NCBI GenBank assembly: GCA_017852395.1
Contig: JAFMLE010000004.1
Span: 30,481-94,480, forward strand
Source: Flavobacteriaceae bacterium
GTDB taxonomy: Bacteria; Bacteroidota; Bacteroidia; Flavobacteriales; Flavobacteriaceae
Direction of reading: 5' to 3'
DNA length: 64,000 nt
The notes below the pieces were generated by a model. The model saw nothing but the letters and a program-made list of their open reading frames with translations, was not told the DNA's origin and ran no database searches. This document shows, one piece after another, positions 42,154 to 52,340 of this stretch (position 1 is its first letter; every line of letters starts with the position of its first letter). A program made the position numbers and the translations under genes.

Positions 42154-44790
42154 CTAAATGTCGAGTTTGAATTGAGCGTCTTCTCCGCCCTCATTCCGTG
42201 GCTTGATCTCCTCCTGTGCTGGAGTTTCTGTTGCGACATCTTCTTCATCCTCTACTTCGATGTCATCGAGGGCTATGGGCTCAGGTAATTCATAGGGTAA
42301 GGCTTCTTTGAGCTGTACACTTCGGATTCTTTTTGAGCTGAGTTGATTGCCCATTGCTTTGAGGCCTTTAATAGAGATAAATTCTTCTACATTAACAACC
42401 ATTGGCGGTAGTTCTGGTTTGCCTTGGGGTTTTACAAATTCAATTTCTAGAACGGGCCGCCATTCGGTACTCACGTACAACAATTCGCCATTTTCTTTGA
42501 CAAAAACATCGACTTTGTTTTCTGATTCTACCAAAAAACGTTTGAGATAATATCGTTTTTTTTCAGGATCATAATACACTGCTGTTATGGGCTGATCAGG
42601 AATCCATTGTTGTAAAATAATCATGTTGTCTTCAAAATGCATATTGAGATCTGGAGTTACTGATCTGACCTCGGCATCGCTATTGATGATTAGCAGCTTA
42701 TCATCTCCTTTAAAGGCACCGATAAGGTCTCCTCTACCGTCAAGATTGAGGCGTCTAATGGTGGTGTCGTACCATATTTTTCGTGGCTTGAGCGTAGAAA
42801 CCCCTTTTTCTTTTAGTTCAATTTTGCGCACCGAATATTTGGATACTATATTGCCTTTTACAGCGCGACCTTTGATTTGAAGATCTGCAAAGTCCAGCTC
42901 CCATTTGAGCTTTTTGATTTTTCCATTGTTTCGCAAAATGACATTGACCACTTCGGCTTCTCCGTTGGGATTTGCAGAAAAATAGAGCACTTCAGAGCCG
43001 GGAGAGCCATTGGTTAGGTCATAGGGTTTGTCGCGTGTGATCCCTGTAACGGCAAAGCGCTTGATGTATGATGGCCCACCTTTTCCATCTCTATATATCA
43101 TATTGTAGATGGTTCGTTTGTCTTTGTTTTTAAAGACTGCAGCATGAATGATATCCTTACCGATAAATACTTTGCTGTCGACACGGACCACTTGCATGGT
43201 CCCTGCTTGGGTAAATACGATGATATCGTCAATGTCAGAGCAATCACAGACATATTCGTCCTTACGAAGTCCAGTGCCTATAAAACCTTCTGCACGGTTG
43301 ACGTACAACTTTTGATTTCGCACAACGACTTTTTTGGCGTCGACGTCATCAAAAACGCGGATTTCTGTTTTACGTCCCTTGTCTTGACCGTAGGTTTTTG
43401 CAAGATGCTCAAAATAGCGAATGGCGTATTCGATGAGATGTTTAAGATTATTTTTTACCTCGGCGATGTCACCCTCTAAAGCTTTTATCTTTTGATCGGC
43501 CTTGTCGATATCAAATTTGGAAATACGTTTGATTCGAATTTCTGTCAACCGCACCAGATCCTCTTCAACTATGGGGCGTTTCAAAATTCCTATATGCGGC
43601 TTTAACCCTTGATCTATAGCAGACAACACCCCTTCCCATGTTGTTTCCTCTTCGATGTCGCGGTAGATTCTATTTTCGATAAAAATACGTTCTAGCGAGG
43701 CGAAGTGCCATTGATCTTCCAATTCTTCGAGTTGGACCTCCAACTCATTTTTGAGCAATTGAACGGTGTTGTCGGTGGAAATCTTGAGCATGTCAGACAC
43801 CCCGATAAATTGGGGCTTGTCTTCATTGATGACACAACCTATCGTAGATATTGAGGACTCACAAGCTGTAAAGGCATAAAGTGCATCAATCATTTTGTCT
43901 GGAGACGTCCCCGAAGGCAGGTGAATTAGTATTTCTACTTCTGCAGCTGTGTTATCTTCGATGCGTTTGATTTTAATTTTCCCTTTATCGTTTGCTTTTA
44001 AGATGCTATCAATAAGGCTACTGGTATTGGTCCCGTAGGGGATTTCGGTGATGACCAACGTGCTTTTATCCAATTGGCTGATTTTTGCGCGTACCCGCAC
44101 CCTGCCCCCGCGTTGTCCATCGTTGTAATTTTGGATGTCCATAATCCCTCCGGTCTGGAAGTCAGGATATAGTTTGAAGCTTTTGCCTTTGAGGTATTGA
44201 ACAGACGCTTTTAAAAGCTCAATGAAATTATGGGGTAATATCTTGGTAGATAGTCCAACGGCGATCCCTTCAGCGCCCTGCGCAAGAAGCAAAGGAAACT
44301 TTACGGGGAGGTGTACGGGTTCTTTTTTACGGCCGTCATAGGACAGTTGCCATTCGGTAACTTTTGGTGAATAAACGACCTCAAGTGCAAATTTTGATAG
44401 TCGTGCTTCTATATATCGAGAGGCTGCCGCACGGTCACCGGTGTATATATTACCCCAGTTTCCTTGCATATCGATCAGCAGCTCCTTTTGGCCAATTTGC
44501 ACCATAGCATCACTGATGCTGGCATCACCATGGGGGTGATATTGCATGGTATGCCCCACGATGTTGGCTACCTTATTGTAACGGCCATCGTCCAGTTCTT
44601 TCATTGAATGGAGAATACGCCGCTGCACCGGTTTTAGACCATCTACTATCGAGGGGATCGCCCGTTCTAAAATCACATAGGAGGCATAGTCTAGAAACCA
44701 GTCTTGGTACATTCCTGTTACCTTGACAAGAGATTCTCCCGAACCAGCTGTTGGGTTGTTATTATCGTATGATGCCTCTTGGTCTTCCAT
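42154..44790 (-). CDS. parC: DNA topoisomerase IV subunit A
   Basis: 878 aa. GyrA/ParC breakage-reunion domain: YASYVILERAIPSIVDGLKP, PHGDASISDAM and catalytic Tyr126 in GDRAAASRYIEARLSKF; then a coiled-coil region and a C-terminal domain; the last ~60 residues are an acidic tail (DDIEVEDEEDVATETPAQ). No canonical GyrA box was seen, supporting topo IV over gyrase. parE is nearby on the same strand. Preceded by a ~40-bp element that also precedes parE. Confidence 0.9.
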   Translation of the reverse strand: MEDQEASYDNNNPTAGSGESLVKVTGMYQDWFLDYASYVILERAIPSIVDGLKPVQRRILHSMKELDDGRYNKVANIVGHTMQYHPHGDASISDAMVQIGQKELLIDMQGNWGNIYTGDRAAASRYIEARLSKFALEVVYSPKVTEWQLSYDGRKKEPVHLPVKFPLLLAQGAEGIAVGLSTKILPHNFIELLKASVQYLKGKSFKLYPDFQTGGIMDIQNYNDGQRGGRVRVRAKISQLDKSTLVITEIPYGTNTSSLIDSILKANDKGKIKIKRIEDNTAAEVEILIHLPSGTSPDKMIDALYAFTACESSISTIGCVINEDKPQFIGVSDMLKISTDNTVQLLKNELEVQLEELEDQWHFASLERIFIENRIYRDIEEETTWEGVLSAIDQGLKPHIGILKRPIVEEDLVRLTEIRIKRISKFDIDKADQKIKALEGDIAEVKNNLKHLIEYAIRYFEHLAKTYGQDKGRKTEIRVFDDVDAKKVVVRNQKLYVNRAEGFIGTGLRKDEYVCDCSDIDDIIVFTQAGTMQVVRVDSKVFIGKDIIHAAVFKNKDKRTIYNMIYRDGKGGPSYIKRFAVTGITRDKPYDLTNGSPGSEVLYFSANPNGEAEVVNVILRNNGKIKKLKWELDFADLQIKGRAVKGNIVSKYSVRKIELKEKGVSTLKPRKIWYDTTIRRLNLDGRGDLIGAFKGDDKLLIINSDAEVRSVTPDLNMHFEDNMIILQQWIPDQPITAVYYDPEKKRYYLKRFLVESENKVDVFVKENGELLYVSTEWRPVLEIEFVKPQGKPELPPMVVNVEEFISIKGLKAMGNQLSSKRIRSVQLKEALPYELPEPIALDDIEVEDEEDVATETPAQEEIKPRNEGGEDAQFKLDI

Positions 44791-44850
44791 ATATTTTGCA
44801 GTGATGCTAAATTATGAACATCCCCAGTTTTTATAAAGTGCTTTGTCTTG

Positions 44851-44890
44851 AAGAAGTTAACAATTGCAAGGTGGGATTGTTAAGAACTTA
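44851..44890 (-). promoter_or_regulatory. Topo IV upstream element, copy before parC
   Basis: 40-bp segment, on the minus strand TAAGTTCTTAACAATCCC..., ending TTGTTAACTTCTT. CTTAACAA and TTGTTAA form an inverted pair about 13 bp apart. The same layout and most bases recur before parE (47644-47684). It lies 60-100 bp upstream of the parC ATG. Confidence 0.55.
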
Positions 44891-45003
44891 CAATTTTTAG
44901 AAAATTTTCACATTTTGAGATGTAACAAAATCGAAATTCTTCTCGTCCTATAGATAAAGCCAAAATTGAAAACGGCATTTTTTTAACCCAAAATTACCAA
45001 CTT

Positions 45004-45090
45004 ATGAAACCGATTCTTTTCACATTTACCATTCCATTAAGTACCCCCAAAAAAAATTATTTCAAACCGTATTTTAAACCCTATTTCTAG
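45004..45090 (+). CDS. Doubtful 28-aa ORF
   Basis: ATG to TAG, 28 residues, ending in the repeated FKPYFKPYF. It lies 38 bp before the lipoprotein gene. Composition is odd and no family is recognised; likely chance, though a leader peptide cannot be excluded. Confidence 0.15.
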   Translation: MKPILFTFTIPLSTPKKNYFKPYFKPYF

Positions 45091-45128
45091 TATTTTTTTC
45101 ATTCACCCAAATCTAATTTCTAATTATC

Positions 45129-45677
45129 ATGAAAAAATTTTTAACCTACATCCCATTATTTTTATTGGCAATTGTCCTAATCGTCACGATTGGCTGTCAA
45201 AAAGAAACTACAGAACCGATCAAGACTCAGGAGCTTTTTCCTACCATTACCTATGATGATTATGCGGAGAGTGCTTATTTTACGACGATCGAAACCACAG
45301 CACTCCCCCGTTTCAAAAAATACACCCAGCATGAGCAAAACGTTATCAAGCGGTTTTACCACACACTGGGGTTGATTCGGTACGCCCGAGAAGCCCAAAA
45401 CCGCAGTCAACTGATTGGTACTTTTTCGACTGAAACTTCGCAAATACGGGTTGAGTCGGATCACAACGCATTTTATGAAGTATCCTTGAGCTCATTGGAG
45501 CAAAACAGTCCAACAAACGAGCGCCAAACCCTCAGTTATACTGGGAGAAATTTTGATTCACAATTTTTCGAAACACTTTTTGATTTAGAGCGTTCCCACG
45601 AGACGGCTCTGATTTTGACAATTAGTGAACCTTCTGAAGGGGTTTATAAAGTGTCTTGGAAGTCTCAAAATCAATAA
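45129..45677 (+). CDS. Hypothetical lipoprotein
   Basis: 182 aa. N-terminal signal with TIGC lipobox (residues ~20-23). The mature part is about 160 residues: acidic and Tyr/Thr-rich start (YDDYAESAYFTTIETTALPR), a basic helix (HEQNVIKRFYHTLGLIRYAR), and beta-strand-like remainder. No family recognised. It stands alone between parC and parE and is followed by a strong terminator, so it is a monocistronic insertion in the topo IV pair. Confidence 0.7.
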   Translation: MKKFLTYIPLFLLAIVLIVTIGCQKETTEPIKTQELFPTITYDDYAESAYFTTIETTALPRFKKYTQHEQNVIKRFYHTLGLIRYAREAQNRSQLIGTFSTETSQIRVESDHNAFYEVSLSSLEQNSPTNERQTLSYTGRNFDSQFFETLFDLERSHETALILTISEPSEGVYKVSWKSQNQ

Positions 45678-45694
45678 CCTGCCGATGAAATAAA

Positions 45695-45730
45695 CGCACT
45701 TATTCACGAGGAATAAGTGCGCTTTTTTTT
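45695..45730 (+). terminator. Intrinsic terminator after the lipoprotein gene
   Basis: 11-bp perfect stem CGCACTTATTC / GAATAAGTGCG, loop ACGAG, followed by CTTTTTTTT. It starts 17 bp after the stop. For the convergent parE transcript the complementary strand lacks a long T-run, so it mainly serves the plus strand. Confidence 0.9.
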
Positions 45731-45737
45731 AATAAAA

Positions 45738-47594
45738 TCAATCAGCTTGAGCTAAATCAAGCTCAACTTTGAGATTGTCAATAATAAAATTCTGTCGATC
45801 TTGAGTGTTTTTGCCCATATAAAACTCAAGCAATTGCTCGATGGTCGTATTGCGGTCTAGCATCACAGGGTCTAAGCGCATGTCCTCGCCAATAAAGTGC
45901 TTAAACTCATCTGGAGAAATCTCACCAAGCCCTTTAAATCGGGTAATTTCTAACTTTCCTGCAAGTTCTTTTAAAGCGTTTAGACGTTCTTGTTCTGAAT
46001 AACAATAACGGGTTTCTTTTTTGTTTCTCACTCGGAATAAAGGGGTTTGCAAAATGTACAAATGCCCTTCTTTGATCAATTCGGGAAAAAATTGCAGAAA
46101 AAAGGTTATCAATAGCAACCGAATGTGCATACCATCTACATCGGCATCCGTAGCAATTACGATGTTATTATAACGCAAATCTTCGAGACTGTCCTCGATA
46201 TTGAGCGCAGATTGCAAGAGGTTAAATTCTTCATTTTCATAAACAATTTTTTTGGTCATCCCATAGGTATTCAGCGGTTTCCCTCTAAGGCTAAAAACCG
46301 CTTGGATATTGACATCACGAGATTTGGTAATGGAGCCACTAGCAGAATCACCCTCGGTTATAAAAATGGTCGAATCTAATCGTCGTTCTTTTTTTAGGTC
46401 ATTGAGGTGCACCCGACAATCGCGTAACTTTTTATTGTGAAGATTTGCCTTTTTAGCGCGTTCACGTGCCAATTTACGGATGCCTGAAAGTTCTTTTCGC
46501 TCCCTTTCGGCTTGCATGATTTTTCGCTGAATGGCTTCCGCTACCTGAGTATTTTTATGCAAATAGTTGTCAAGTTGAGTCAGCAAAAAATCGTTTATGT
46601 ATGCACGAACAGAGGGCATATCACCGCCCATCTCAGTCGACCCCAATTTGGTTTTGGTTTGCGATTCAAACACAGGTTCCATAACCTTGATGCTCACAGC
46701 AGAAATTATAGATTTTCGAATGTCTGCAGCTTCATAACTTTTGCCAAAATGTTCGCGTATAGTTTTGACAATGGCTTCTCTAAAGGCAGCCTGATGGGTC
46801 CCCCCTTGTGTCGTATGCTGTCCGTTGACGAAAGAGTGGTATTCTTCGCTGTATTGGGTGCGGCTATGACTCATGGCCACCTCTATGTCTTCGCCTTTTA
46901 GATGGATGATCGGATACAATAAATCTGAGGCCGAGGTTTGGTCCTCTAGCAGGTCTTTTAGACCATTTTCAGAAACAAATTTTGTCCCGTTTAATTCTAT
47001 GGTCAAACCAGGGTTTAGATAAACATAATTTTTGACCATCCGCTCGACATACTCAAGTCGAAAACGATAATTTTTAAATATTTTAGGGTCAGGAACAAAG
47101 GTCACTTTGGTACCACGACGTCTCGATGACGTCTCTTGTGGGAACTCTTCAATCAGATTTCCATACTCGAAAACAGCCGTTTTAGAAAGTTGATCTCGAT
47201 TGGATTGAACGGTAAATTTTTCGGACAAGGCATTGACTGCTTTGGTTCCTACCCCATTGAGTCCAACTGATTTTTTAAAAGCACGCGTGTCGTATTTTCC
47301 ACCTGTATTCATTTTAGAAACCACATCGACTACTTTTCCTAGGGGAATTCCACGGCCAAAATCACGTACGGTAACCTGGTTGTCTTTGATGTTTATTTCT
47401 ATGGTTTTGCCGGCACCCATGACAAACTCATCGATACAGTTGTCCAGTACTTCTTTGAGTAGTATGTAGATGCCATCATCTGACGACGAACCATCGCCAA
47501 GTTTGCCGATATACATTCCGGGTCGCATCCGGATGTGTTCTTTCCAGTCAAGAGAACGTATATTATCTTCGGTATATTGGGTATTGTCTGACAT
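45738..47594 (-). CDS. parE: DNA topoisomerase IV subunit B
   Basis: 618 aa. GHKL ATPase: [52 protein letters not shown] region ([19 protein letters not shown]), [13 protein letters not shown], then [37 protein letters not shown], and C-terminal [15 protein letters not shown]. Length and proximity to parC argue for ParE rather than GyrB. The shared upstream element lies 50-90 bp before the ATG. Confidence 0.9.
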   Translation of the reverse strand: MSDNTQYTEDNIRSLDWKEHIRMRPGMYIGKLGDGSSSDDGIYILLKEVLDNCIDEFVMGAGKTIEINIKDNQVTVRDFGRGIPLGKVVDVVSKMNTGGKYDTRAFKKSVGLNGVGTKAVNALSEKFTVQSNRDQLSKTAVFEYGNLIEEFPQETSSRRRGTKVTFVPDPKIFKNYRFRLEYVERMVKNYVYLNPGLTIELNGTKFVSENGLKDLLEDQTSASDLLYPIIHLKGEDIEVAMSHSRTQYSEEYHSFVNGQHTTQGGTHQAAFREAIVKTIREHFGKSYEAADIRKSIISAVSIKVMEPVFESQTKTKLGSTEMGGDMPSVRAYINDFLLTQLDNYLHKNTQVAEAIQRKIMQAERERKELSGIRKLARERAKKANLHNKKLRDCRVHLNDLKKERRLDSTIFITEGDSASGSITKSRDVNIQAVFSLRGKPLNTYGMTKKIVYENEEFNLLQSALNIEDSLEDLRYNNIVIATDADVDGMHIRLLLITFFLQFFPELIKEGHLYILQTPLFRVRNKKETRYCYSEQERLNALKELAGKLEITRFKGLGEISPDEFKHFIGEDMRLDPVMLDRNTTIEQLLEFYMGKNTQDRQNFIIDNLKVELDLAQAD

Positions 47595-47643
47595 ATATGC
47601 TAAGATAGGGCTTGCTCAAAAAAATCAAAACCACATCAGCGCA

Positions 47644-47684
47644 AAGAAATTAACAATATCGGAAGCGGGCTTGTTAAGAAGTTA
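47644..47684 (-). promoter_or_regulatory. Topo IV upstream element, copy before parE
   Basis: 41-bp segment, on the minus strand TAACTTCTTAACAAGCCC..., ending TTGTTAATTTCTT. It matches the element at 44851-44890 at most positions with a one-base difference in spacer length. It overlaps the ychF stop codon at 47682-47684. Confidence 0.55.
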
Positions 47685-48776
47685 TACGTTAAATCGGAAA
47701 TGCATCACATCCCCGTCTTTAACAATGTATTCTTTTCCTTCAACGCGCATTTTACCAGCTTCTTTGACTTTTTGCTCACTACCATAGTTTTGATAATCGT
47801 TATAAGAAATGACTTCTGCACGGATAAATCCTTTTTCAAAATCGGTATGAATCACACCCGCAGCTTGTGGCGCCGTAGCACCAATGGGTACGGTCCAGGC
47901 GCGAACTTCTTTTTCGCCTGCTGTAAAATAGGTTTGTCGATTGAGCAGTTTATAAGCCGCTTGAATCAATTTTGAAGCCCCAGGCTCTTCCAAACCAAGG
48001 TCTTCCAAAAAAAGTTGTCGCTCATCAAATGATTCTAACTCATTGATGTCTGCTTCGATGCTTACAGCCAATACCAAAACTTCGGCGCCTTCGGCTTGTA
48101 TAGCATTTCTAACGGTATCTACGTAAGCATTGCCTGATACGGCTGCGTCTTCAGAAACGTTGCAGATATACAACACGGGCTTATCTGTAAGTAGTTGTAA
48201 GGGTCGGACATAAAGGTTTCGGTCTTCGGCGGGCAGTGGGATACTCCGGACGTTTTTTGCTTGTTCTAGTCCTGTTTTTATTTGTTCAAGTACAGCGAGT
48301 TCTTTAGCCGCATCTTTGTTGCCAGTTCGTGCCGCACGTTGGACTTTATCCAGTTTTTTTTCTAAGGTTTCAAAATCCTTAAGTTGCAATTCCAAATCAA
48401 TGGTTTCTTTGTCTCTTATCGGGTTTACCGAACCGTCAACATGAACGATATTATCATTGTCAAAACATCGTAAAACATGAAGTATGGCATCTGTTTCTCT
48501 GATGTTTCCTAGAAATTGGTTACCCAAACCCTCTCCTTTGCTAGCGCCTCGTACCAAACCAGCAATATCGACTATTTCTACGGTCGCTGGAAGCACCCGC
48601 TCTGGATTGACCAATTTTGCTAAGGTTTCCAAACGCTTATCAGGGACATTTACCACCCCAATATTGGGCTCGATTGTACAAAATGGAAAATTGGCACTCT
48701 GTGCTTTTGCATTGGACAAACAATTAAAAAGTGTGGATTTGCCTACGTTGGGCAATCCTACGATACCTGCTTTCAT
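47682..48776 (-). CDS. ychF: Ribosome-binding GTPase/ATPase YchF
   Basis: 364 aa. G1 loop [29 protein letters not shown]3 [26 protein letters not shown] region replacing the usual NKxD, and C-terminal TGS domain ([20 protein letters not shown]). OLA1/YchF hydrolyses ATP in preference to GTP. 3 bp after the ferredoxin gene. Confidence 0.95.
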   Translation of the reverse strand: MKAGIVGLPNVGKSTLFNCLSNAKAQSANFPFCTIEPNIGVVNVPDKRLETLAKLVNPERVLPATVEIVDIAGLVRGASKGEGLGNQFLGNIRETDAILHVLRCFDNDNIVHVDGSVNPIRDKETIDLELQLKDFETLEKKLDKVQRAARTGNKDAAKELAVLEQIKTGLEQAKNVRSIPLPAEDRNLYVRPLQLLTDKPVLYICNVSEDAAVSGNAYVDTVRNAIQAEGAEVLVLAVSIEADINELESFDERQLFLEDLGLEEPGASKLIQAAYKLLNRQTYFTAGEKEVRAWTVPIGATAPQAAGVIHTDFEKGFIRAEVISYNDYQNYGSEQKVKEAGKMRVEGKEYIVKDGDVMHFRFNV

Positions 48777-48779
48777 AAA

Positions 48780-49133
48780 TTAATCCTCGTTATGTAAAAA
48801 CTTTTGCTTGGCTAATAAGCTGGACTCGCTTTCTACATGATCCGTATCAGGAACACAACAGTCCACAGGGCAAACTGCTGCACATTGAGGTTCATCATGA
48901 AAACCTTTGCATTCGGTACACTTATCAGGAACAATAAAATAAAACTCATCCGAAACGGGCATTTGAAGTTGCGCTGTATCTACTGCCTTACCGTTGGGCA
49001 AAACGACATTGCCGGTCAATGACGTACCGTCTTTGTACCGCCACTCTTCTGCACCTTCATAGATCGCAGTGTTTGGGCATTCGGGTTCGCAAGCACCGCA
49101 GTTGATACACTCGTCGGTTATTATAATCGCCAT
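48780..49133 (-). CDS. Ferredoxin, 2[4Fe-4S] with extended loop
   Basis: 117 aa. First cluster [19 protein letters not shown]; second cluster [20 protein letters not shown], with the wider spacing of the YfhL/bacterial-type 2[4Fe-4S] ferredoxins. About 40 residues between the clusters form an insertion. Small electron carrier; partners unknown. First gene of a two-gene unit with ychF. Confidence 0.9.
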   Translation of the reverse strand: MAIIITDECINCGACEPECPNTAIYEGAEEWRYKDGTSLTGNVVLPNGKAVDTAQLQMPVSDEFYFIVPDKCTECKGFHDEPQCAAVCPVDCCVPDTDHVESESSLLAKQKFLHNED

Positions 49134-49161
49134 AGTTGGAATTGTTTCATAGATTTGCAGG

Positions 49162-49169
49162 CAAAATTA
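49162..49169 (-). promoter_or_regulatory. Candidate -7 element TAATTTTG for ferredoxin-ychF
   Basis: Exact TAnnTTTG match on the minus strand 28 bp before the ferredoxin start, in the divergent gap with the acyl-CoA reductase-like gene. Confidence 0.45.
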
Positions 49170-49200
49170 AGGTGTATTGGCCGACTGAACAAATTCGCAG

Positions 49201-50220
49201 ATGATGAATTCAAAAATTGATGCAATAAAACAATTGGGGACCTTTTTTAGGGATTATAAGCGGTCGGATAATGGAGACCATTTTTTTAGCACGGCCCTTC
49301 AAAATGCCCATCATGCAAATGGCTGGTTTGATCATGCGCAGTTAGAACATGCCCTACATAGTTGGGGTACCACTTTGACTGAAGAAAATATAGACCATTG
49401 GCTCGAAGCGCTTATACCTACAAAGAACCCCAAAACGATTGGTTTGGTTTTGGCAGGTAACATTCCATTTGTTGGGCTTCATGATTTGTTGTGTGTTTGG
49501 GTCAGTGGACACCGCGCCCTTGTCAAAACCGCTACAAAGGATCCCTATTTGTTGCCTGCTGTAGTAGCGCTTTTGGAAGAATTTGCTCCAGCCAATACGG
49601 GCCAAATAGTCTTTACAAAACAAAAACTGACGGACTTTGATGCCGTGATCGCTACTGGTAGTGATAACGCAGCGCGATATTTTGAGCATTATTTTTCAAA
49701 AGTTCCTCATCTGATTCGAAAAAACCGCAACGGCGTAGCCGTGCTTAATGGCAACGAGACCGAAGAAACGCTTAAAGGACTGGCCGAAGATATGCTGAGG
49801 TACTACGGTATGGGCTGTAGAAACGTTTCGCAGCTGTTTATACCAAAAGGATTTGATCTCGATCTAATTTTTGGGGCGCTTTACCCCTTTCACGAAATCA
49901 TTCAATCCGAAAAATATGCAAATAACTACGACTACAACAAGGCTGTTTTTTTGATGAGTGATTTTGATTTTACAGAAAATGGCTTCTTTATGCTTCGAGA
50001 AGCACTCTCCTGGTCAGCACCTATCGCCACTGCTGCCTATCATTATTATGAAAATAGTGACTCCCTAATGGATTTGCTCAACAAAGAAAAAGAACGCATA
50101 CAATGCGTTGTTTCAGAAATGGCAATTCCGGGGGCCGTACCTATAGGAAAAGCACAACAACCCCAACTATGGGATTATGCAGATGGTAAAAACACGCTTG
50201 AGTTTCTTCAAACCCTGTAG
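49201..50220 (+). CDS. Acyl-CoA reductase (LuxC-like)
   Basis: 339 aa. The aldehyde-dehydrogenase-like LuxC family: IGLVLAGNIPFVGLHDLLCV, GHRALVKTATKDPYLLP, ATGSDNAARYFEHYF, and candidate catalytic Cys206 in YYGMGCRNVSQLF. The family reduces fatty acyl groups to aldehydes in bioluminescence, but the flavobacterial group near serC has no known substrate. Divergent from the ferredoxin gene, which might serve as electron donor partner; that is only proximity. Confidence 0.75.
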   Translation: MMNSKIDAIKQLGTFFRDYKRSDNGDHFFSTALQNAHHANGWFDHAQLEHALHSWGTTLTEENIDHWLEALIPTKNPKTIGLVLAGNIPFVGLHDLLCVWVSGHRALVKTATKDPYLLPAVVALLEEFAPANTGQIVFTKQKLTDFDAVIATGSDNAARYFEHYFSKVPHLIRKNRNGVAVLNGNETEETLKGLAEDMLRYYGMGCRNVSQLFIPKGFDLDLIFGALYPFHEIIQSEKYANNYDYNKAVFLMSDFDFTENGFFMLREALSWSAPIATAAYHYYENSDSLMDLLNKEKERIQCVVSEMAIPGAVPIGKAQQPQLWDYADGKNTLEFLQTL

Positions 50221-50306
50221 ACTGTTAATAAACCATCCAAAAAATAAATCGTTAGAATTCATTTATCCATGAGAACTTTCGATATTTGCAACTGATATTT
50301 TTCAGC

Positions 50307-51371
50307 ATGAAAAAACATAATTTTAGCGCCGGACCAGCCATCTTACCACAAGAGGTCTTGCAGCAAGCCGCAGATGCTGTTCGTGAACTCGATGGTATCG
50401 GGCTTTCACTCATCGAAATTTCTCACAGAAGCAAGGAGTTTATTGCTATTATGCAAGAAGCTCAAGGTTTGGTTTTGGAGTTGTTAGGAATCGAAAACAA
50501 AGGGTACGAGGTACTTTTTTTACAGGGTGGTGCGAGTAATCAATTTTTGATGGTTGCCCAAAACCTACTCGAAAAAAAAGCAGGCTATTTAAATACCGGA
50601 ACCTGGTCGTCTAATGCCATCAAAGAAGCTAAACTTTATGGCACCGTGTATGAATTGGCTTCTTCTAAAGAAGCAAACTTCAACTATATCCCCAAAAACT
50701 ACTCGATTGCAGAAGATCTGGATTATGTCCATTTGACTACCAATAACACCATTTTTGGAACCCAGCTCAAAACACTACCCGATACGGACATACCCCTAGT
50801 TGCGGATATGAGTTCGGATATTTTTTCGCACCCATTTCCTTATGAAAAATTAGCCCTTTTTTATGCGGGAGCACAAAAAAACATGGGCCCAGCAGGAACC
50901 ACCCTCGTTGTGGTCAAAAAAGACCTCTTAGGCAAGGTTTCTAGAACCATACCCTCCATGCTCAACTACCAAGTACATATTGACAAAGAGAGTATGTTTA
51001 ACACCCCACCTGTTTTTGCCATATATACCTCGCTACTCAATCTGAGATGGATCAAAGCGCAAGGCGGTTTGGATCAAATCGGTAAGCTAAACCACGAAAA
51101 AGCTGCGCTGATTTATGATGAAATAGATCGAAACAGCTGTTTTTCTGGCTTTGCTGCTAAAGAAGATCGCAGTATCATGAACGTTACATTTAATCTAAAC
51201 GATCCTTCAAAAGCAGCAGCTTTTGATGCCCTTTGGGCCGAAAAAGGGATTAGCGGACTCAAAGGCCACCGCTCTGTTGGCGGATACCGTGCCTCTATCT
51301 ACAATGCAATGCCTATTGAAAGCATCAAAGTACTTGTCGCTTGTATGCAAACCTTCGAAAAACAACAATAA
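50307..51371 (+). CDS. serC: Phosphoserine aminotransferase
   Basis: 354 aa from ATG 50307 (MKKHNFSAGPAILPQ, the classic start). PLP Lys in FYAGAQKNMGPAGTTLV, GGASNQFLMVAQNLL, GGYRASIYNAMPIE. Serine biosynthesis, and pyridoxal synthesis. 9 bp before serA-like gene. Confidence 0.95.
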   Translation: MKKHNFSAGPAILPQEVLQQAADAVRELDGIGLSLIEISHRSKEFIAIMQEAQGLVLELLGIENKGYEVLFLQGGASNQFLMVAQNLLEKKAGYLNTGTWSSNAIKEAKLYGTVYELASSKEANFNYIPKNYSIAEDLDYVHLTTNNTIFGTQLKTLPDTDIPLVADMSSDIFSHPFPYEKLALFYAGAQKNMGPAGTTLVVVKKDLLGKVSRTIPSMLNYQVHIDKESMFNTPPVFAIYTSLLNLRWIKAQGGLDQIGKLNHEKAALIYDEIDRNSCFSGFAAKEDRSIMNVTFNLNDPSKAAAFDALWAEKGISGLKGHRSVGGYRASIYNAMPIESIKVLVACMQTFEKQQ

Positions 51372-51380
51372 AAATAACGT

Positions 51381-52331
51381 ATGAAAATTTTGGCCAATGA
51401 TGGAATTTCAAAACTGGGCGCCGAGGCGCTACAAAAAGCTGGTTTTGAAGTTGACCTTACTCAAGTTGCACAAGAACAACTTGAACACTATATCAACCAA
51501 AACCAAATTGTTGGGCTTCTTGTACGCAGTGCAACAACCGTACGTAAGCCCCTTATTGACGCATGTCCGAGCCTAAAACTAATTGGCCGGGGCGGTGTTG
51601 GTATGGATAATATCGATGTTGACTATGCAAAATCCAAAGGGCTACATGTCATCAATACGCCAGCCGCATCATCGGCATCAGTAGCAGAACTGGTTTTTGC
51701 GCACCTCTATGGCGGTGTTCGTTTTCTTTATGATGCCAACCGCAATATGCCCTTGGAAGGCGAATCGAATTTTAAAGGGCTTAAAAAAAGTTATGCTAAA
51801 GGTATCGAATTGCGAGGCAAAACACTCGGAATTGTTGGCTTTGGCCGAATCGGACAAGAGGTTGCAAAAATTGCCATTGGCGTTGGCATGAAGGTTATTG
51901 CCAGTGATAAGTTTACTGAAAACGCCACAATAAAAGTACCGTTTTTTGACGGTCAAACAGTTAGCGTAAACATCAAAACACAATCTTTGGAAAGCTTGCT
52001 ACAAGAAGCAGATTTTGTAACCTTACACGTACCTGCTCAAAATCAATACGTGATAGACACAAAAGAGTTTGAAATGATGAAAAAAGGAGCCGGAATCATC
52101 AATGCCGCACGCGGTGGCGTGATCAACGAAACGGCGCTTGTAGAAGCATTGGACAGCGAACAGCTCTCTTTTGCAGCATTAGATACTTTTGAGACCGAAC
52201 CGACACCACACATCAAGTTATTAATGCATCCAAAAATTTCACTAACTCCCCATATAGGAGCTGCTACATTAGAAGCACAGGATCGTATCGGCACAGAGTT
52301 GGCAGAACAAATTGCTCAATTATTAAAATAA
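51381..52331 (+). CDS. serA: 3-phosphoglycerate dehydrogenase-type D-2-hydroxyacid dehydrogenase
   Basis: 316 aa, the short form without ACT domain. NAD loop GIVGFGRIGQEVAKIA, catalytic Arg in NAARGGVINE, Glu in FETEP and His in SLTPHIGAATLEAQD. The pairing with serC supports the serine pathway (3-phosphoglycerate to 3-phosphohydroxypyruvate). No feedback domain is seen. Confidence 0.9.
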   Translation: MKILANDGISKLGAEALQKAGFEVDLTQVAQEQLEHYINQNQIVGLLVRSATTVRKPLIDACPSLKLIGRGGVGMDNIDVDYAKSKGLHVINTPAASSASVAELVFAHLYGGVRFLYDANRNMPLEGESNFKGLKKSYAKGIELRGKTLGIVGFGRIGQEVAKIAIGVGMKVIASDKFTENATIKVPFFDGQTVSVNIKTQSLESLLQEADFVTLHVPAQNQYVIDTKEFEMMKKGAGIINAARGGVINETALVEALDSEQLSFAALDTFETEPTPHIKLLMHPKISLTPHIGAATLEAQDRIGTELAEQIAQLLK

Positions 52332-52340
52332 ACCCTCTAG

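Larger units (their letters stand above)
44791..45128. other. 338-bp intergenic region between parC and an unknown lipoprotein gene
   Basis: Divergent spacer, A/T-rich. It contains the parC upstream element (44851-44890) and a doubtful 28-codon ORF (45004-45090) on the plus strand. I see no RNA gene or terminator in it. Confidence 0.6.
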
